A stretch of DNA of 64,000 nucleotides from DSWT01 sp035373625 (GCA_035373625.1 DAOSNS010000003.1:1-64000); one strand, 5' to 3'. Shown: positions 6,755-15,709, numbered from the stretch's first letter. Notes: generated by a model not told the origin, from the sequence alone. A program made the numbers and translations.

Positions 6755-8326
6755 ATGTCTGACGATGGGGTTGGCATTAAGGATAAAGTCGCTATTTTCG
6801 ACACAACGCTGCGGGATGGGGAACAGTCGCCCGGCGCCGCGTTGAACATTGACGAAAAGCTGGAGATTGCCCGCGCTTTGCAGGCGATGGGTGTGGATGT
6901 GATCGAGGCGGGGTTTCCCATCTCATCACCGGGGGATTTCAAGGCCGTGCAGCGTATTTCGCAGGAAATCCGCAACTGCACGATCTGCGGGCTAACCCGC
7001 GCGCGCCAGGCCGATATTGATGCGGCCATCGAGTCCCTGAAGGACGCGGCACGCCCGCGTGTTCACACCGGGCTGGGGGTTTCTGACGTTCATCTTCAAT
7101 ACAAGCTGCGTATGACCCGCGAAGAGGCCCTTGAAGCGGGAGTTACAGCGGTCAAGTACGCGAAAAGGTTTGTGGAGGACGTGGAGTATTTTGCCGAGGA
7201 CGCCGGACGCGCCGATCCCGATTATCTGTACCGCGTGTTGGAAGCCGTGATTGACGCCGGGGCCACCGTGGTCAACATCCCCGATACGACCGGTTACACA
7301 ACGCCTGACGAGTTCGGCGCATTGATTGCGGGCATCCGTAACAACGTCTCGAATATTGATCGCGCCGTCATCTCTGTTCACTGCCATAATGATCTGGGGA
7401 TGGCAACGGCGAACGCGCTAGCGGGTATCCGCAACGGCGCGCGTCAGGTCGAGGTGACCGTCAACGGCATCGGTGAGCGGGCCGGTAATACCTCAATGGA
7501 AGAAGTTGTGATGGCGCTCAAAACGCGCCGCGATATTTTCGGACTGGATACGAACATCCAGACACAGCACTTTTACTCGATTAGCCGGCTGGTAAGCCAG
7601 TTGACCGGCATCCCGGTTCAACCGAACAAGGCCATTGTGGGCGCCAATGCCTTCGCCCACTCATCCGGCATCCATCAAGACGGCGTGCTCAAGGAACGCA
7701 CGACCTATGAGATCATCAACCCGCGCGACGTGGGGGTGCCTGATTCGGCCATCATCCTTTCGGCACGTTCGGGACGGCATGGGTTACGTCATCGTCTGGC
7801 GGAACTGGGGTACTTCCTCGATGACGAGCAATTTGAGAAGGTGTACGAGCGTTTCCTGGAAGTCGCGGACCGTAAGAAGACCGTGGATACCCGTGACCTG
7901 GAGGCCATTGTCTCCGACGAAGCGCGCATGTTCTTTGAGGAAACGTATCACCTGGAACAGGTGCAGGTGAGCTGTGGCAGCCAGAGCATTCCCACGGCTA
8001 CCGTGCGCATCAAGGGGCCGGACGGCAAAGTTGTGTGTGACGCCGATTACGGCACCGGGCCGGTGGATGCTGTCTATCGCGCCATCAACCGTGTCATCGG
8101 CGAACCGAATGAACTGATCGAGTTCTCGGTGCAGGCCGTCACCGAGGGCATTGACGCCGTGGGGCGGGTCACGATCCGCATCCAGGCCGACAAGCCTGTG
8201 AACGGCGGCGTGCGGCGCGTCTTCAGCGGGCATGGTGCCGACACCGACATCGTCACCGCCAGCGCCAAAGCCTACATGTTCGCGCTGAATCGTTTGATCG
8301 CGGCGCGGCGTGAGGCACTCAAATAG
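6755..8326 (+). CDS. leuA: 2-isopropylmalate synthase
   Basis: A 523-residue Claisen-condensing enzyme that joins acetyl-CoA and 2-oxoisovalerate, the committed step of leucine synthesis. The TIM-barrel domain begins with IFDTTLRDGEQSPGAAL (residues 15-30) and holds the metal motif HCHNDLGMATANAL at about 207-220 and VNGIGERAGNTSMEEV. The C-terminal leucine-binding LeuA-dimer domain (about 390-510) contains VSCGSQSIPTATVRI and FSGHGADTDIVTASAKAY, so feedback inhibition by leucine is expected. GGAGGAGACA precedes ATG 6755. The stop TAG lies at the start of an A-rich 7-nt repeat tract. Confidence 0.97.
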   Translation: MSDDGVGIKDKVAIFDTTLRDGEQSPGAALNIDEKLEIARALQAMGVDVIEAGFPISSPGDFKAVQRISQEIRNCTICGLTRARQADIDAAIESLKDAARPRVHTGLGVSDVHLQYKLRMTREEALEAGVTAVKYAKRFVEDVEYFAEDAGRADPDYLYRVLEAVIDAGATVVNIPDTTGYTTPDEFGALIAGIRNNVSNIDRAVISVHCHNDLGMATANALAGIRNGARQVEVTVNGIGERAGNTSMEEVVMALKTRRDIFGLDTNIQTQHFYSISRLVSQLTGIPVQPNKAIVGANAFAHSSGIHQDGVLKERTTYEIINPRDVGVPDSAIILSARSGRHGLRHRLAELGYFLDDEQFEKVYERFLEVADRKKTVDTRDLEAIVSDEARMFFEETYHLEQVQVSCGSQSIPTATVRIKGPDGKVVCDADYGTGPVDAVYRAINRVIGEPNELIEFSVQAVTEGIDAVGRVTIRIQADKPVNGGVRRVFSGHGADTDIVTASAKAYMFALNRLIAARREALK

Positions 8327-8373
8327 CAAATGGCAAATCAACAAATCTAAAATCAGCAAATCTGAAATCAAAA
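8321..8373. repeat. A-rich heptamer-like repeat tract after leuA
   Basis: Seven tandem units of the AAATCNN type, 7-8 nt each, run from the last codon of leuA (AAA TAG) to just before the AGGAGGAG of the next ORF, filling the gap completely. Confidence 0.75.
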
Positions 8374-8386
8374 CAGGAGGAGAACG

Positions 8387-8584
8387 ATGGATACGCAAAC
8401 AGTGAAGCAGTATGAGCAGCAGGATGTAATGACCACTGGGGAGCCGCGCCACAACGGGCGTCTGTGGGAATCTTTCCCCGAGCCGCGCGGATGGGCGGCG
8501 CGTTGGGATGGCTTTGCGCTGGATCTCTCGGCACGGCGCAACGGCCACAATACCCAATATCCTATCGCGCCGCAAGGCCACTAG
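8387..8584 (+). CDS. Small conserved-looking ORF between leuA and leuC
   Basis: A 65-residue ORF with an excellent ribosome binding site (AGGAGGAGAACG before ATG 8387), co-directional with and embedded in the leucine operon; its TAG overlaps the leuC ribosome binding site region. The sequence is hydrophilic with Trp-rich stretches (GRLWESFPEPRGWAARWDGF) and no signal peptide, Cys pairs or membrane segment. I do not recognise a family. The strong translation signal and operon position argue that it is expressed; a role in leucine synthesis is only suggested by location. Confidence 0.6.
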   Translation: MDTQTVKQYEQQDVMTTGEPRHNGRLWESFPEPRGWAARWDGFALDLSARRNGHNTQYPIAPQGH

Positions 8585-8594
8585 GGGGTGTGTG

Positions 8595-9866
8595 TTGAGG
8601 GGGCACACACTCGCCGAGAAACTCATCGCTTCCCATGTGCCCGACAGTGCAGGTGTACGTCCCGGTGACCTCGTTGAGGTCAGCGTAGACGTGGTGTTGG
8701 CGAACGACATCACCGCGCCGATTGCGCTGCGTGAGTTCGAAAGCCTGGGGGTGTCGCGTGTCTTTGACCCGGCAAAGGTAGTGCTGGTTGCCGACCACTT
8801 TGCGCCGAACAAGGACATCAAATCCGCCGAGCAGTGCAAAGTGATGCGCGAGTTTGCACGGGCACAGGGCATCCTTCACCACTACGACGTGGGCCGTATG
8901 GGCATCGAGCATGTGCTGTTGCCGGAACAGGGCCTTGTGTTGCCGGGGGACGTGGTGGTGGGGGCGGATTCGCACACCTGCACTTACGGGGCACTGGGAG
9001 CCTTTGCCACCGGCATGGGATCAACCGATATTGCCGTGGCTATGGCGACCGGCAGTATCTGGATGCGTGTACCGGAAACGCTGCGCATCGAGTACACCGG
9101 AACGCTACAACCGTGGGTCGGCGGCAAAGATCTGATCCTCTACACCATCGGACAGATCGGTGTGAGCGGCGCGCTCTACATGGCGATGGAGTTCGCCGGC
9201 CCGGTGGTAGAGAGCTTGCCGATGGCCGAGCGCTTCACGATGTCCAACATGGCCATCGAGGCCGGTGGCAAGGCCGGGCTTTTTGCCGTGGATGACGCCA
9301 CGCGGGCCTATGTCGCCGGCCGCGCTACCCGTGACTATCGCGTTTTCGCCTCTGACCCGGACGCGGTGTATGCGCGGGTACTGACGCTTGACGTGACCTC
9401 TATGGAGCCACAGGTCGCTTTCCCCCACTTGCCTGAGAATGTTCATCCCGTGTGTAAGGCTGCCGGGATAAAAATTGACCAGGCAGTCATCGGGTCCTGC
9501 ACCAACGGGCGGTTGGAGGATTTGCGCATCGCCGCGCAGATTTTGGCCGGACGGCATGTTCATCCGGACGTGCGCTGCATTGTCATCCCCGGTACGCAGC
9601 AGGTCTATCTGGACGCGCTGCGTGAGGGATTGGTGGAAACGTTCATCGAGGCCGGCGCGGTGGTGAGCACGCCGACGTGCGGACCGTGCCTGGGAGGACA
9701 CATGGGCATCCTGGCGGCCGGGGAGCGCGCCATCAGCACAACGAACCGCAACTTCCGCGGGCGTATGGGGCACCCCGATAGTGAAGTCTATTTGAGTAGC
9801 CCGGCGGTTGCGGCGGCCTCCGCCATTGCGGGAACGATTGTGCATCCAGACGAGGTGATGCAATGA
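8595..9866 (+). CDS. leuC: 3-isopropylmalate dehydratase, large subunit
   Basis: A 423-residue aconitase-family subunit of the shorter archaeal/Chloroflexota-type LeuC, which with LeuD interconverts 2- and 3-isopropylmalate. The [4Fe-4S] ligands are C302 (IGSCTNGRLEDL) and C362/C365 (TPTCGPCLGGHMG). GADSHTCTYGALGAFATGMGS earlier is the substrate-binding motif. The open frame extends to 8508 but overlaps the small ORF; TTG 8595 (six bases after AGGGGG) or GTG 8592 are the plausible starts, both leading straight into RGHTLAEKLIASHV, the family's normal N-terminus. Non-ATG start is therefore likely. Confidence 0.93.
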   Translation: MRGHTLAEKLIASHVPDSAGVRPGDLVEVSVDVVLANDITAPIALREFESLGVSRVFDPAKVVLVADHFAPNKDIKSAEQCKVMREFARAQGILHHYDVGRMGIEHVLLPEQGLVLPGDVVVGADSHTCTYGALGAFATGMGSTDIAVAMATGSIWMRVPETLRIEYTGTLQPWVGGKDLILYTIGQIGVSGALYMAMEFAGPVVESLPMAERFTMSNMAIEAGGKAGLFAVDDATRAYVAGRATRDYRVFASDPDAVYARVLTLDVTSMEPQVAFPHLPENVHPVCKAAGIKIDQAVIGSCTNGRLEDLRIAAQILAGRHVHPDVRCIVIPGTQQVYLDALREGLVETFIEAGAVVSTPTCGPCLGGHMGILAAGERAISTTNRNFRGRMGHPDSEVYLSSPAVAAASAIAGTIVHPDEVMQ

Positions 9867-9869
9867 GCG

Positions 9870-9905
9870 AATCACGAATTACGAATTACGAGTTACGAAT
9901 TACGG
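9870..9905. repeat. ATTACGA heptamer repeat between leuC and leuD
   Basis: Five tandem 7-nt units related to ATTACGA fill the leuC-leuD gap; the last unit runs into GGAGG, the leuD ribosome binding site. The same heptamer, on the other strand (TTCGTAA), lies between the two ABC genes at 60675-60702. Confidence 0.85.
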
Positions 9906-9915
9906 AGGTGTCACG

Positions 9916-10407
9916 ATGACGCTTCGTGGCTCAGTCTGGAAGTACGGCGACAATGTGGACACGGACGCGATCATCCCGGCGCGCTACCTGAATATGTCCA
10001 CGGCGGAGGAACTGGCGCGGCACTGCATGGAGGACATTGACACGAGTTTCGCGGGCGCGGTGCAACCCGGCGATATGATCGTGGCGGGGGAGAATTTCGG
10101 CTGTGGATCGTCGCGGGAACATGCACCCCTGGCAATCAAGGGCGCCGGCGTGTCGTGTGTCATCGCCAAAAGTTTCGCGCGCATCTTCTATCGCAATGCC
10201 ATCAACATTGGCCTGCCCATTCTGGCTTGTCCGGAGGCCGTTGCCGGCATGGAGAAGGGGGACGTGCTCAGCGTGGATTTGGAAGCCGGCACGATCACCA
10301 ACATGCGCACGGGACAGATTTACCACACCACACCCTTTCCGCCGTTCATTATGGGGATTATTCAAGCGGGAGGGTTGATTCCGTATACGCGAGAAAAGAT
10401 GAAGTAA
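9916..10407 (+). CDS. leuD: 3-isopropylmalate dehydratase, small subunit
   Basis: A 163-residue swivel-domain subunit partnering LeuC. The start reads LRGSVWKYGDNVDTDAIIPARYL, typical of LeuD, and GENFGCGSSREHAPLAIKG (about residues 55-73) is the substrate carboxylate-binding loop. Length matches the short LeuD class that pairs with about 420-residue LeuC. ATG 9916 follows GGAGGTGTCACG. Confidence 0.96.
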   Translation: MTLRGSVWKYGDNVDTDAIIPARYLNMSTAEELARHCMEDIDTSFAGAVQPGDMIVAGENFGCGSSREHAPLAIKGAGVSCVIAKSFARIFYRNAINIGLPILACPEAVAGMEKGDVLSVDLEAGTITNMRTGQIYHTTPFPPFIMGIIQAGGLIPYTREKMK

Positions 10408-10415
10408 GGTGAACT

Positions 10416-11987
<1,572 letters not shown>

Positions 11988-12075
11988 GGTCCAGCTTTAG
12001 GACCTTCGCGCGACGGCAAGAAAATGAGCAGCAAAAGTCTATCTTTTTGCGGTTAGGGCTTCCATATTATCGGAA

Positions 12076-12099
12076 ATTGTATTACAATGATAATACAAT
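12076..12099. promoter_or_regulatory. Inverted-repeat operator candidate of the relB-yafQ module
   Basis: ATTGTATT (12076-12083) and AATACAAT (12092-12099) form a perfect 8-bp inverted repeat; another ATTGTAAT lies at 12111-12118. The AT-rich site, 30-50 bases before the antitoxin ATG, fits the operator of a ribbon-helix-helix antitoxin. TACAAT at 12094-12099 may double as a -10 box. Confidence 0.6.
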
Positions 12100-12130
12100 A
12101 GCAATACGGAATTGTAATAGGAGGCCAGCA

Positions 12131-12391
12131 ATGACCAAGAAAGCTGTAGTATCCGCCCGAGTTGACCCGGAATTGAAAACAAACGTCGAACAAGTCTTTA
12201 AGGCGTTGGGATTGACGACGACGCAGGCCATTACGTTGTTTTTCAAGCAGGTTGAATATTGGAAAGGGCTGCCTTTTGAGGTTAAGATCCCTAATCGGGA
12301 CACGGTGCAGGCATTGGAAGACGCCCGCGCCCGTCAGAACCTGGTGACCTTCAACAGTCTGGATGATTTGTTGAGCGATCTGGAAATATGA
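12131..12391 (+). CDS. RelB/DinJ-family antitoxin
   Basis: An 86-residue ribbon-helix-helix antitoxin: SARVDPELKTNVEQVFKALG followed by LTTTQAITLFFKQV is the DinJ/RelB DNA-binding signature, and the C-terminal part (ALEDARARQNLVTFNSLDDL) is the toxin-wrapping segment. It should neutralise the YafQ-like toxin encoded next and repress the pair by binding the AT-rich inverted repeat upstream. ATG 12131 follows AGGAGGCCAGCA; the frame extends upstream to 12047 without a binding site. Its stop overlaps the toxin start (ATGA). The pair lies inside the leucine/isoleucine operon, between cimA and leuB. Confidence 0.93.
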   Translation: MTKKAVVSARVDPELKTNVEQVFKALGLTTTQAITLFFKQVEYWKGLPFEVKIPNRDTVQALEDARARQNLVTFNSLDDLLSDLEI

Positions 12392-12660
12392 CAAAGTCGA
12401 TTAGCCGGACAACGCAATTCAAGAAAGATGTCAAATTGGCGCAAAAGCGCGGCAAGGACATCGACAAACTTAAGGAAGTTTTGGAGTTGCTCGTCAACGG
12501 ATTGCCTTTACCGGCCAGATTGCGTGACCACTTTCTGATTGGGCAGTATAAAGGAACTCGTGAATGTCATATTGAACCAGATTGGTTGCTGGTTTATGAA
12601 GATTCCGAGGACGAAATCGTGCTGATTCGTACCGGTTCTCACAATGACCTGTTTGAATAA
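12388..12660 (+). CDS. YafQ-family mRNA interferase toxin
   Basis: A 90-residue RelE-superfamily toxin of the YafQ branch, a ribosome-dependent endoribonuclease. All YafQ catalytic residues can be mapped with a constant offset of two: H48, H61, D65, W66, H85 and F89 (RECHIEPDWLLVY and TGSHNDLFE). The gene starts within the antitoxin stop (ATGA overlap), the usual coupling. The toxin therefore looks intact and active. Location within a biosynthetic operon is unusual and suggests recent insertion. Confidence 0.93.
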   Translation: MTKSISRTTQFKKDVKLAQKRGKDIDKLKEVLELLVNGLPLPARLRDHFLIGQYKGTRECHIEPDWLLVYEDSEDEIVLIRTGSHNDLFE

Positions 12661-12765
12661 GACAAACTCATAGATGCCCTGTTCGGGATGTTGAAAGATA
12701 GTCCGTCTTTAACTGCGGATTTATTAGCGGAACGCGCCCAGGATCGCATAAGGGAGGACGCATAA
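12661..12765 (+). pseudogene. Remnant of a further antitoxin-like gene (C-terminal fragment)
   Basis: Directly after the toxin stop, in the same frame, an open stretch encodes KLIDALFGMLKDSPSLTAD then LLAERAQDRIREDA and stops at TAA 12763-12765, overlapping the next ATG by one base. The ending resembles the C-terminal tails of Phd/AbrB-type antitoxins (SLT-DLLAERA-DR-RE-). There is no start codon or binding site, so it looks like the surviving tail of a gene replaced by the relB-yafQ module. Confidence 0.55.
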
Positions 12766-13385
12766 TGCCTGATCAATGTCCAGCATGTTACAGCTATGAC
12801 GTTTCCGCGATGAGGTTCGGGAATCTTTTCCTCTGGATCGGCATGTCGCTGGGGGTGAACGCGGTTTTGTTCTTCGTGGTCTTTTCTGGCGTAGTCGAAA
12901 ACGTGATCCCGTGGATTATCGGGCTTGTGATTGTGGATTTGCTTATCACTATACCACTGATGGCATCGTTGCGTACGCGCAATCAGTATAGCGGCGCGGC
13001 GTATCGCTGCCGTGCGTGCGGGCACACGTGGTCGGCAACGGCGGTCGAGCCGGAGGCGCGATCCCCGATGGCAGAACCTTTTGATTCAGGATTGTCACCT
13101 TTTGCGGCCTCTGCTGCCGGTTTTCAGATGACGGTGCAGGACGTGTTCTCGATCAAAGGGCGCGGCACGGTTGTTACCGGCATTGTCGAATCTGGGGTGG
13201 TGACGAAAGGCATGACCGTAGAGATTCACGGTGCATCTGGTATCAGCCGGGCGACGGTGGATGGTGTCGAGATATTCCGCAAAATCACCGACCGGGCCGT
13301 TGCCGGAGACAACGTCGGTCTGCTCCTGCGCGATGTGCCGCACGATGCTGTGCAGCGTGGGGATGTACTGCGAGGGGCAAGGTAG
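12765..13385 (+). CDS. Membrane protein: split zinc ribbon plus EF-Tu domain 2-like
   Basis: A 206-residue protein with an unusual order: CPACYSYDVSA (residues 5-15), two hydrophobic helices (about 22-45 and 48-68), then YRCRACGHTWSA (about 81-92), and a C-terminal beta-barrel (about 120-205) with FSIKGRGTVVTGIVESG, IFRKITDRAVAGDNVGLLLR and VQRGDVL, the signature of translation factor EF-Tu domain 2. The two CxxC pairs flank the membrane hairpin, so the zinc ribbon would be closed on the same membrane face. No GTPase domain is present. Function unknown. ATG overlaps the preceding fragment stop. Confidence 0.75.
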   Translation: MPDQCPACYSYDVSAMRFGNLFLWIGMSLGVNAVLFFVVFSGVVENVIPWIIGLVIVDLLITIPLMASLRTRNQYSGAAYRCRACGHTWSATAVEPEARSPMAEPFDSGLSPFAASAAGFQMTVQDVFSIKGRGTVVTGIVESGVVTKGMTVEIHGASGISRATVDGVEIFRKITDRAVAGDNVGLLLRDVPHDAVQRGDVLRGAR

Positions 13386-13391
13386 AGAACG

Positions 13392-13622
13392 ATGCTCACG
13401 TTGACCGAAACCTGGAAAACAGCGTATCCCACGGCCTCCGTCGGTATCCTGGCAATGCGCGGCGCGACCAATCCAACGCTGTGCCCGGCATTGCAAGCGC
13501 GCAAGGCCACGTTGGAGGCCGAATTGCGCGCGCGATTTGCGGGCAAAAGCCGGGATGACGTCAAGACGCTGCCCGAAATGCAGGCCTACGCCGCCTACTA
13601 CAAACGGTTCAAGAAGACCTGA
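13392..13622 (+). pseudogene. Truncated B3/4-domain (PheT-like tRNA-editing) protein, N-terminal part
   Basis: 76 residues that match the beginning of B3/4-domain proteins (the tRNA-editing domain of phenylalanyl-tRNA synthetase beta): LTETWKTAYPTASVGILAMR, NPTLCPALQARKATLEAEL and AYAAYYKRFKKT. In the family this helix is followed by a long beta domain of about 150 residues; here a TGA comes immediately after KKT and the leuB ribosome binding site begins 20 bases later. The protein is thus cut at its first domain boundary and is probably non-functional. Confidence 0.65.
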
Positions 13623-13656
13623 TCACCAATCTTTATTCCCAGCCAAAGGAGGACTT

Positions 13657-14721
13657 ATGCAAGCTAACATCGTTACCATTCCCGGAGACGGCATCGGCGT
13701 TGAGGTAGTTGCCGAGGGGGTCAAAGTGTTACAGGCAGTGGCCGCGAAGTTCGGGCACACTTTCACGTTTGAAAATCATCTCATCGGCGGCTGTGCGATT
13801 GATGCGACGGGCGATCCGCTGCCCGCGTCCACGCTCGACGCTTGCAAGCGCGCCGACGCGGTGTTGCTCGGTGCGGTCGGCGGCCCCAAGTGGGACGATC
13901 CCGCCGCCAAAGTGCGCCCGGAGCAAGGGCTGCTCGGCCTGCGCAAGGGGCTGGCACTCTATGCGAACCTGCGTCCGGTGCAGGTCTTCCCGGAGTTGCG
14001 CGACGCCTCGCCGCTGCGCCCGGAGCGGCTGGAAGGCGTGGACCTCGTCGTCGTGCGCGAGTTGACCGGCGGCCTGTACTTCGGCCCGCGCAAGGAAGCG
14101 ACGCCGGACGATATGACGGCTTATGACACGATGCTCTACGCGGACTTCGAGGTCGAGCGCATCGCGCGCAAGGCTTTCGAGCTGGCGCGGCTGCGGCGTA
14201 AGAAGGTCACGTCGGTGGACAAGGCCAACGTGCTCTCGTCCTCGCGGTTGTGGCGGCGCGTGGTGACGGCGGTCGCTGCCGACTATCCCGACGTGACGCT
14301 GGAACACATGCTTGTGGACACCGCCGCCATGCACCTGATGCGTCGCCCGGCAGACTTCGACGTGCTCGTGACCGAGAACACCTTCGGCGACATTCTCACC
14401 GACGAAGCCTCGATGCTCTCCGGCTCGATGGGGATGCTGGCGTCGGCGTCGCTCGGCGAGGGCACGAACGGCGTCTACGAGCCGATCCACGGCAGCGCGC
14501 CCGACATTGCCGGCAAGGGCATCGCCAACCCTCTGGCGACGATTTTGAGCGTGGCATTGCTGCTGCGGTATTCCTTCGGCCTGGAGGCAGAGGCCGTCGC
14601 CGTGGAGAGGGCTGTTGCGAACGTCATTGCGGCGGGCTATCGCACGAAGGACATTTACACTGAGGGGACAAAGTTGGTCAATACGCAGGAAATGGGGGAC
14701 AGCGTCTGTCAGGTATTGTAG
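13657..14721 (+). CDS. leuB: 3-isopropylmalate dehydrogenase
   Basis: A 354-residue NAD-dependent beta-decarboxylating dehydrogenase for the third leucine step, likely also acting on 3-methylmalate from citramalate. Motifs: IVTIPGDGIGVEVVAEGV at the N-terminus, ANLRPVQVFPEL, VRELTGGLYFGPRKE (substrate Arg/Tyr), and VTENTFGDILTDEASMLSGS with the Mg-binding Asp residues, then EPIHGSAPDIAGKGIANPLA for NAD. ATG 13657 follows AAAGGAGGACTT. Base composition is noticeably more GC-rich than the inserted TA genes upstream, matching the other operon genes. Confidence 0.96.
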   Translation: MQANIVTIPGDGIGVEVVAEGVKVLQAVAAKFGHTFTFENHLIGGCAIDATGDPLPASTLDACKRADAVLLGAVGGPKWDDPAAKVRPEQGLLGLRKGLALYANLRPVQVFPELRDASPLRPERLEGVDLVVVRELTGGLYFGPRKEATPDDMTAYDTMLYADFEVERIARKAFELARLRRKKVTSVDKANVLSSSRLWRRVVTAVAADYPDVTLEHMLVDTAAMHLMRRPADFDVLVTENTFGDILTDEASMLSGSMGMLASASLGEGTNGVYEPIHGSAPDIAGKGIANPLATILSVALLLRYSFGLEAEAVAVERAVANVIAAGYRTKDIYTEGTKLVNTQEMGDSVCQVL

Positions 14722-14776
14722 AGCGCATCTCGGTATTGGCAGTAGTAGTAATAAATGAGTTTATACTACAGGTAAT

Positions 14777-14900
14777 ACAGGAGGTATAAACTATGACTGT
14801 AAAAACTGCGAGAAGATAGGGACTCTGTCGCCAACGCGCGTGCGCAAGATTCTTGAGGGGATACAGCTATTTCTTCAACCGCGTGATGTGAGAGAATGAG
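14777..14900 (+). pseudogene. Degraded small ORF upstream of the excisionase-like gene
   Basis: An AGGAGG at 14778-14783 precedes ATG 14792, whose frame ends after eight codons (MTVKTARR). A second frame one base away carries on as CEKIGTLSPTRVRKILEGIQ then LFLQPRDVRE to a TGA at 14898. Joined by a frameshift the two would make a small protein of about 35 residues. It looks like a decayed gene; the family is not recognised. Confidence 0.35.
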
Positions 14901-14917
14901 TGCCTAAGGAGATATTG

Positions 14918-15256
14918 ATGACAGAAGCTCGAACGATCTACGAGGATAAGGTATATACCGTAAATGAGGTAGCGACGATCTTTCGCATTACGCCTGCCGT
15001 TGTGCGCCGGTTGATTAAGCGGGGCGATTTACCGGCTGTGCGTTTCGGGCGTATATATCGTGTCCCCAAATCGGTGATTGATCAATACTTCAATTTGCCG
15101 GCGCGTACACATCTGACGCCTGAAGAACTAGGGTTTGGTATCTGGCGTGAAGATGAAGAAGTTACTGATAGTGTCACCTATGTCAATCAGATTCGCGCGG
15201 CTGCTCATGCGACATTGCGGGAGACGCTCGAAGGATTGGAAGAGTGGCAGTCGTAA
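14918..15256 (+). CDS. Excisionase-type helix-turn-helix protein (putative antitoxin of a PIN toxin)
   Basis: A 112-residue protein with a MerR/excisionase-like HTH_17 domain at residues 12-60 (YTVNEVATIFRITPAVVRRL, IKRGDLPAVRFGRIYRVPKS). The C-terminal half (LTPEELGFGIWREDEEV and the helical end ATLRETLEGLEEWQS) is typical of antitoxins that pair with PIN toxins. It overlaps the following PIN gene by 13 bases. ATG 14918 has AAGGAG seven bases upstream. Because the partner toxin is frameshifted, this may be an orphan antitoxin. Confidence 0.8.
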   Translation: MTEARTIYEDKVYTVNEVATIFRITPAVVRRLIKRGDLPAVRFGRIYRVPKSVIDQYFNLPARTHLTPEELGFGIWREDEEVTDSVTYVNQIRAAAHATLRETLEGLEEWQS

Positions 15257-15644
15257 GTTACCTGCTTGACACCGATGTGCTGATTGACTGGTTGCGTGGA
15301 CAAACCTGGACCGAGCCGCTAATCTGGTCAAGCTCCGGGCGGCCTTATTGTTCTAGCGTGACTCGCAAAGAGCTTTTAAGTAAACCCATTTGTCATATCG
15401 AGAACGCCAATCTATTGAACGTTTGTTGCGGCATGTGCGTGTGTTGAATGTGGATTCGGTTATTGCCGCGGCGGCTTCAGAATTATTGCAAAAATACGCA
15501 ACGCATTCTTTGCTGGTAAATGACGCTTTGATTGCTGCGACTGCCTGGGTCAAAAGCTTGCCGCTTCTTACCCGTAACCAGAAGCATTACGATTTCATCA
15601 CTGAGATTGACTTGCTAAACCCATTAAGTTTTGAGCTGCCTTAA
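15244..15644 (+). pseudogene. PIN-domain (VapC-like) toxin, interrupted by a frameshift
   Basis: GTG 15244 opens a frame with VSYLLDTDVLIDWLRGQ, the first acidic pair of PIN nucleases, and SSVTRKELLSKP with the conserved Glu. Near 15380-15392 the homologous frame jumps: the second frame continues as SYRERQSIERLLRHVRVL, VNDALIAATAWVKSLPLLTR and HYDFI, holding the third and fourth acidic positions, to TAA 15642. The first frame ends in unrelated sequence at 15447. A one-base indel in the AAACCCATTT stretch is the simplest cause; sequencing error cannot be excluded. Read through, the protein would be about 133 residues, normal for VapC. Confidence 0.82.
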
Positions 15645-15654
15645 CGAGAGATTA

Positions 15655-15686
15655 CCCTGGCGAAGGTTTCTGAATCTTCGCCAGGG
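15655..15686. other. 11-bp perfect hairpin upstream of ilvD
   Basis: CCCTGGCGAAG (15655-15665) and CTTCGCCAGGG (15676-15686) form a perfect 11-bp stem with a 10-base loop, 24 bases before the ilvD start. There is no T-run, so it is not a standard intrinsic terminator; it could stabilise or regulate the ilvD transcript. Confidence 0.6.
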
Positions 15687-15709
15687 CAGCTATGAATAGG
15701 AGGAAAATT

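Noticed and set aside
12031..12050. GCAAAA/TTTTGC hairpin after cimA as a terminator
   Set aside because: AT-rich 6-bp stem without a T-run; too weak to call.
15370..15400. Programmed frameshift in the PIN toxin
   Set aside because: No slippery heptamer with downstream pseudoknot is evident; simple indel or sequencing error is more likely.
15655..15686. Intrinsic terminator between PIN remnant and ilvD
   Set aside because: The stem is perfect but there is no T-run after it, so normal termination is not supported.
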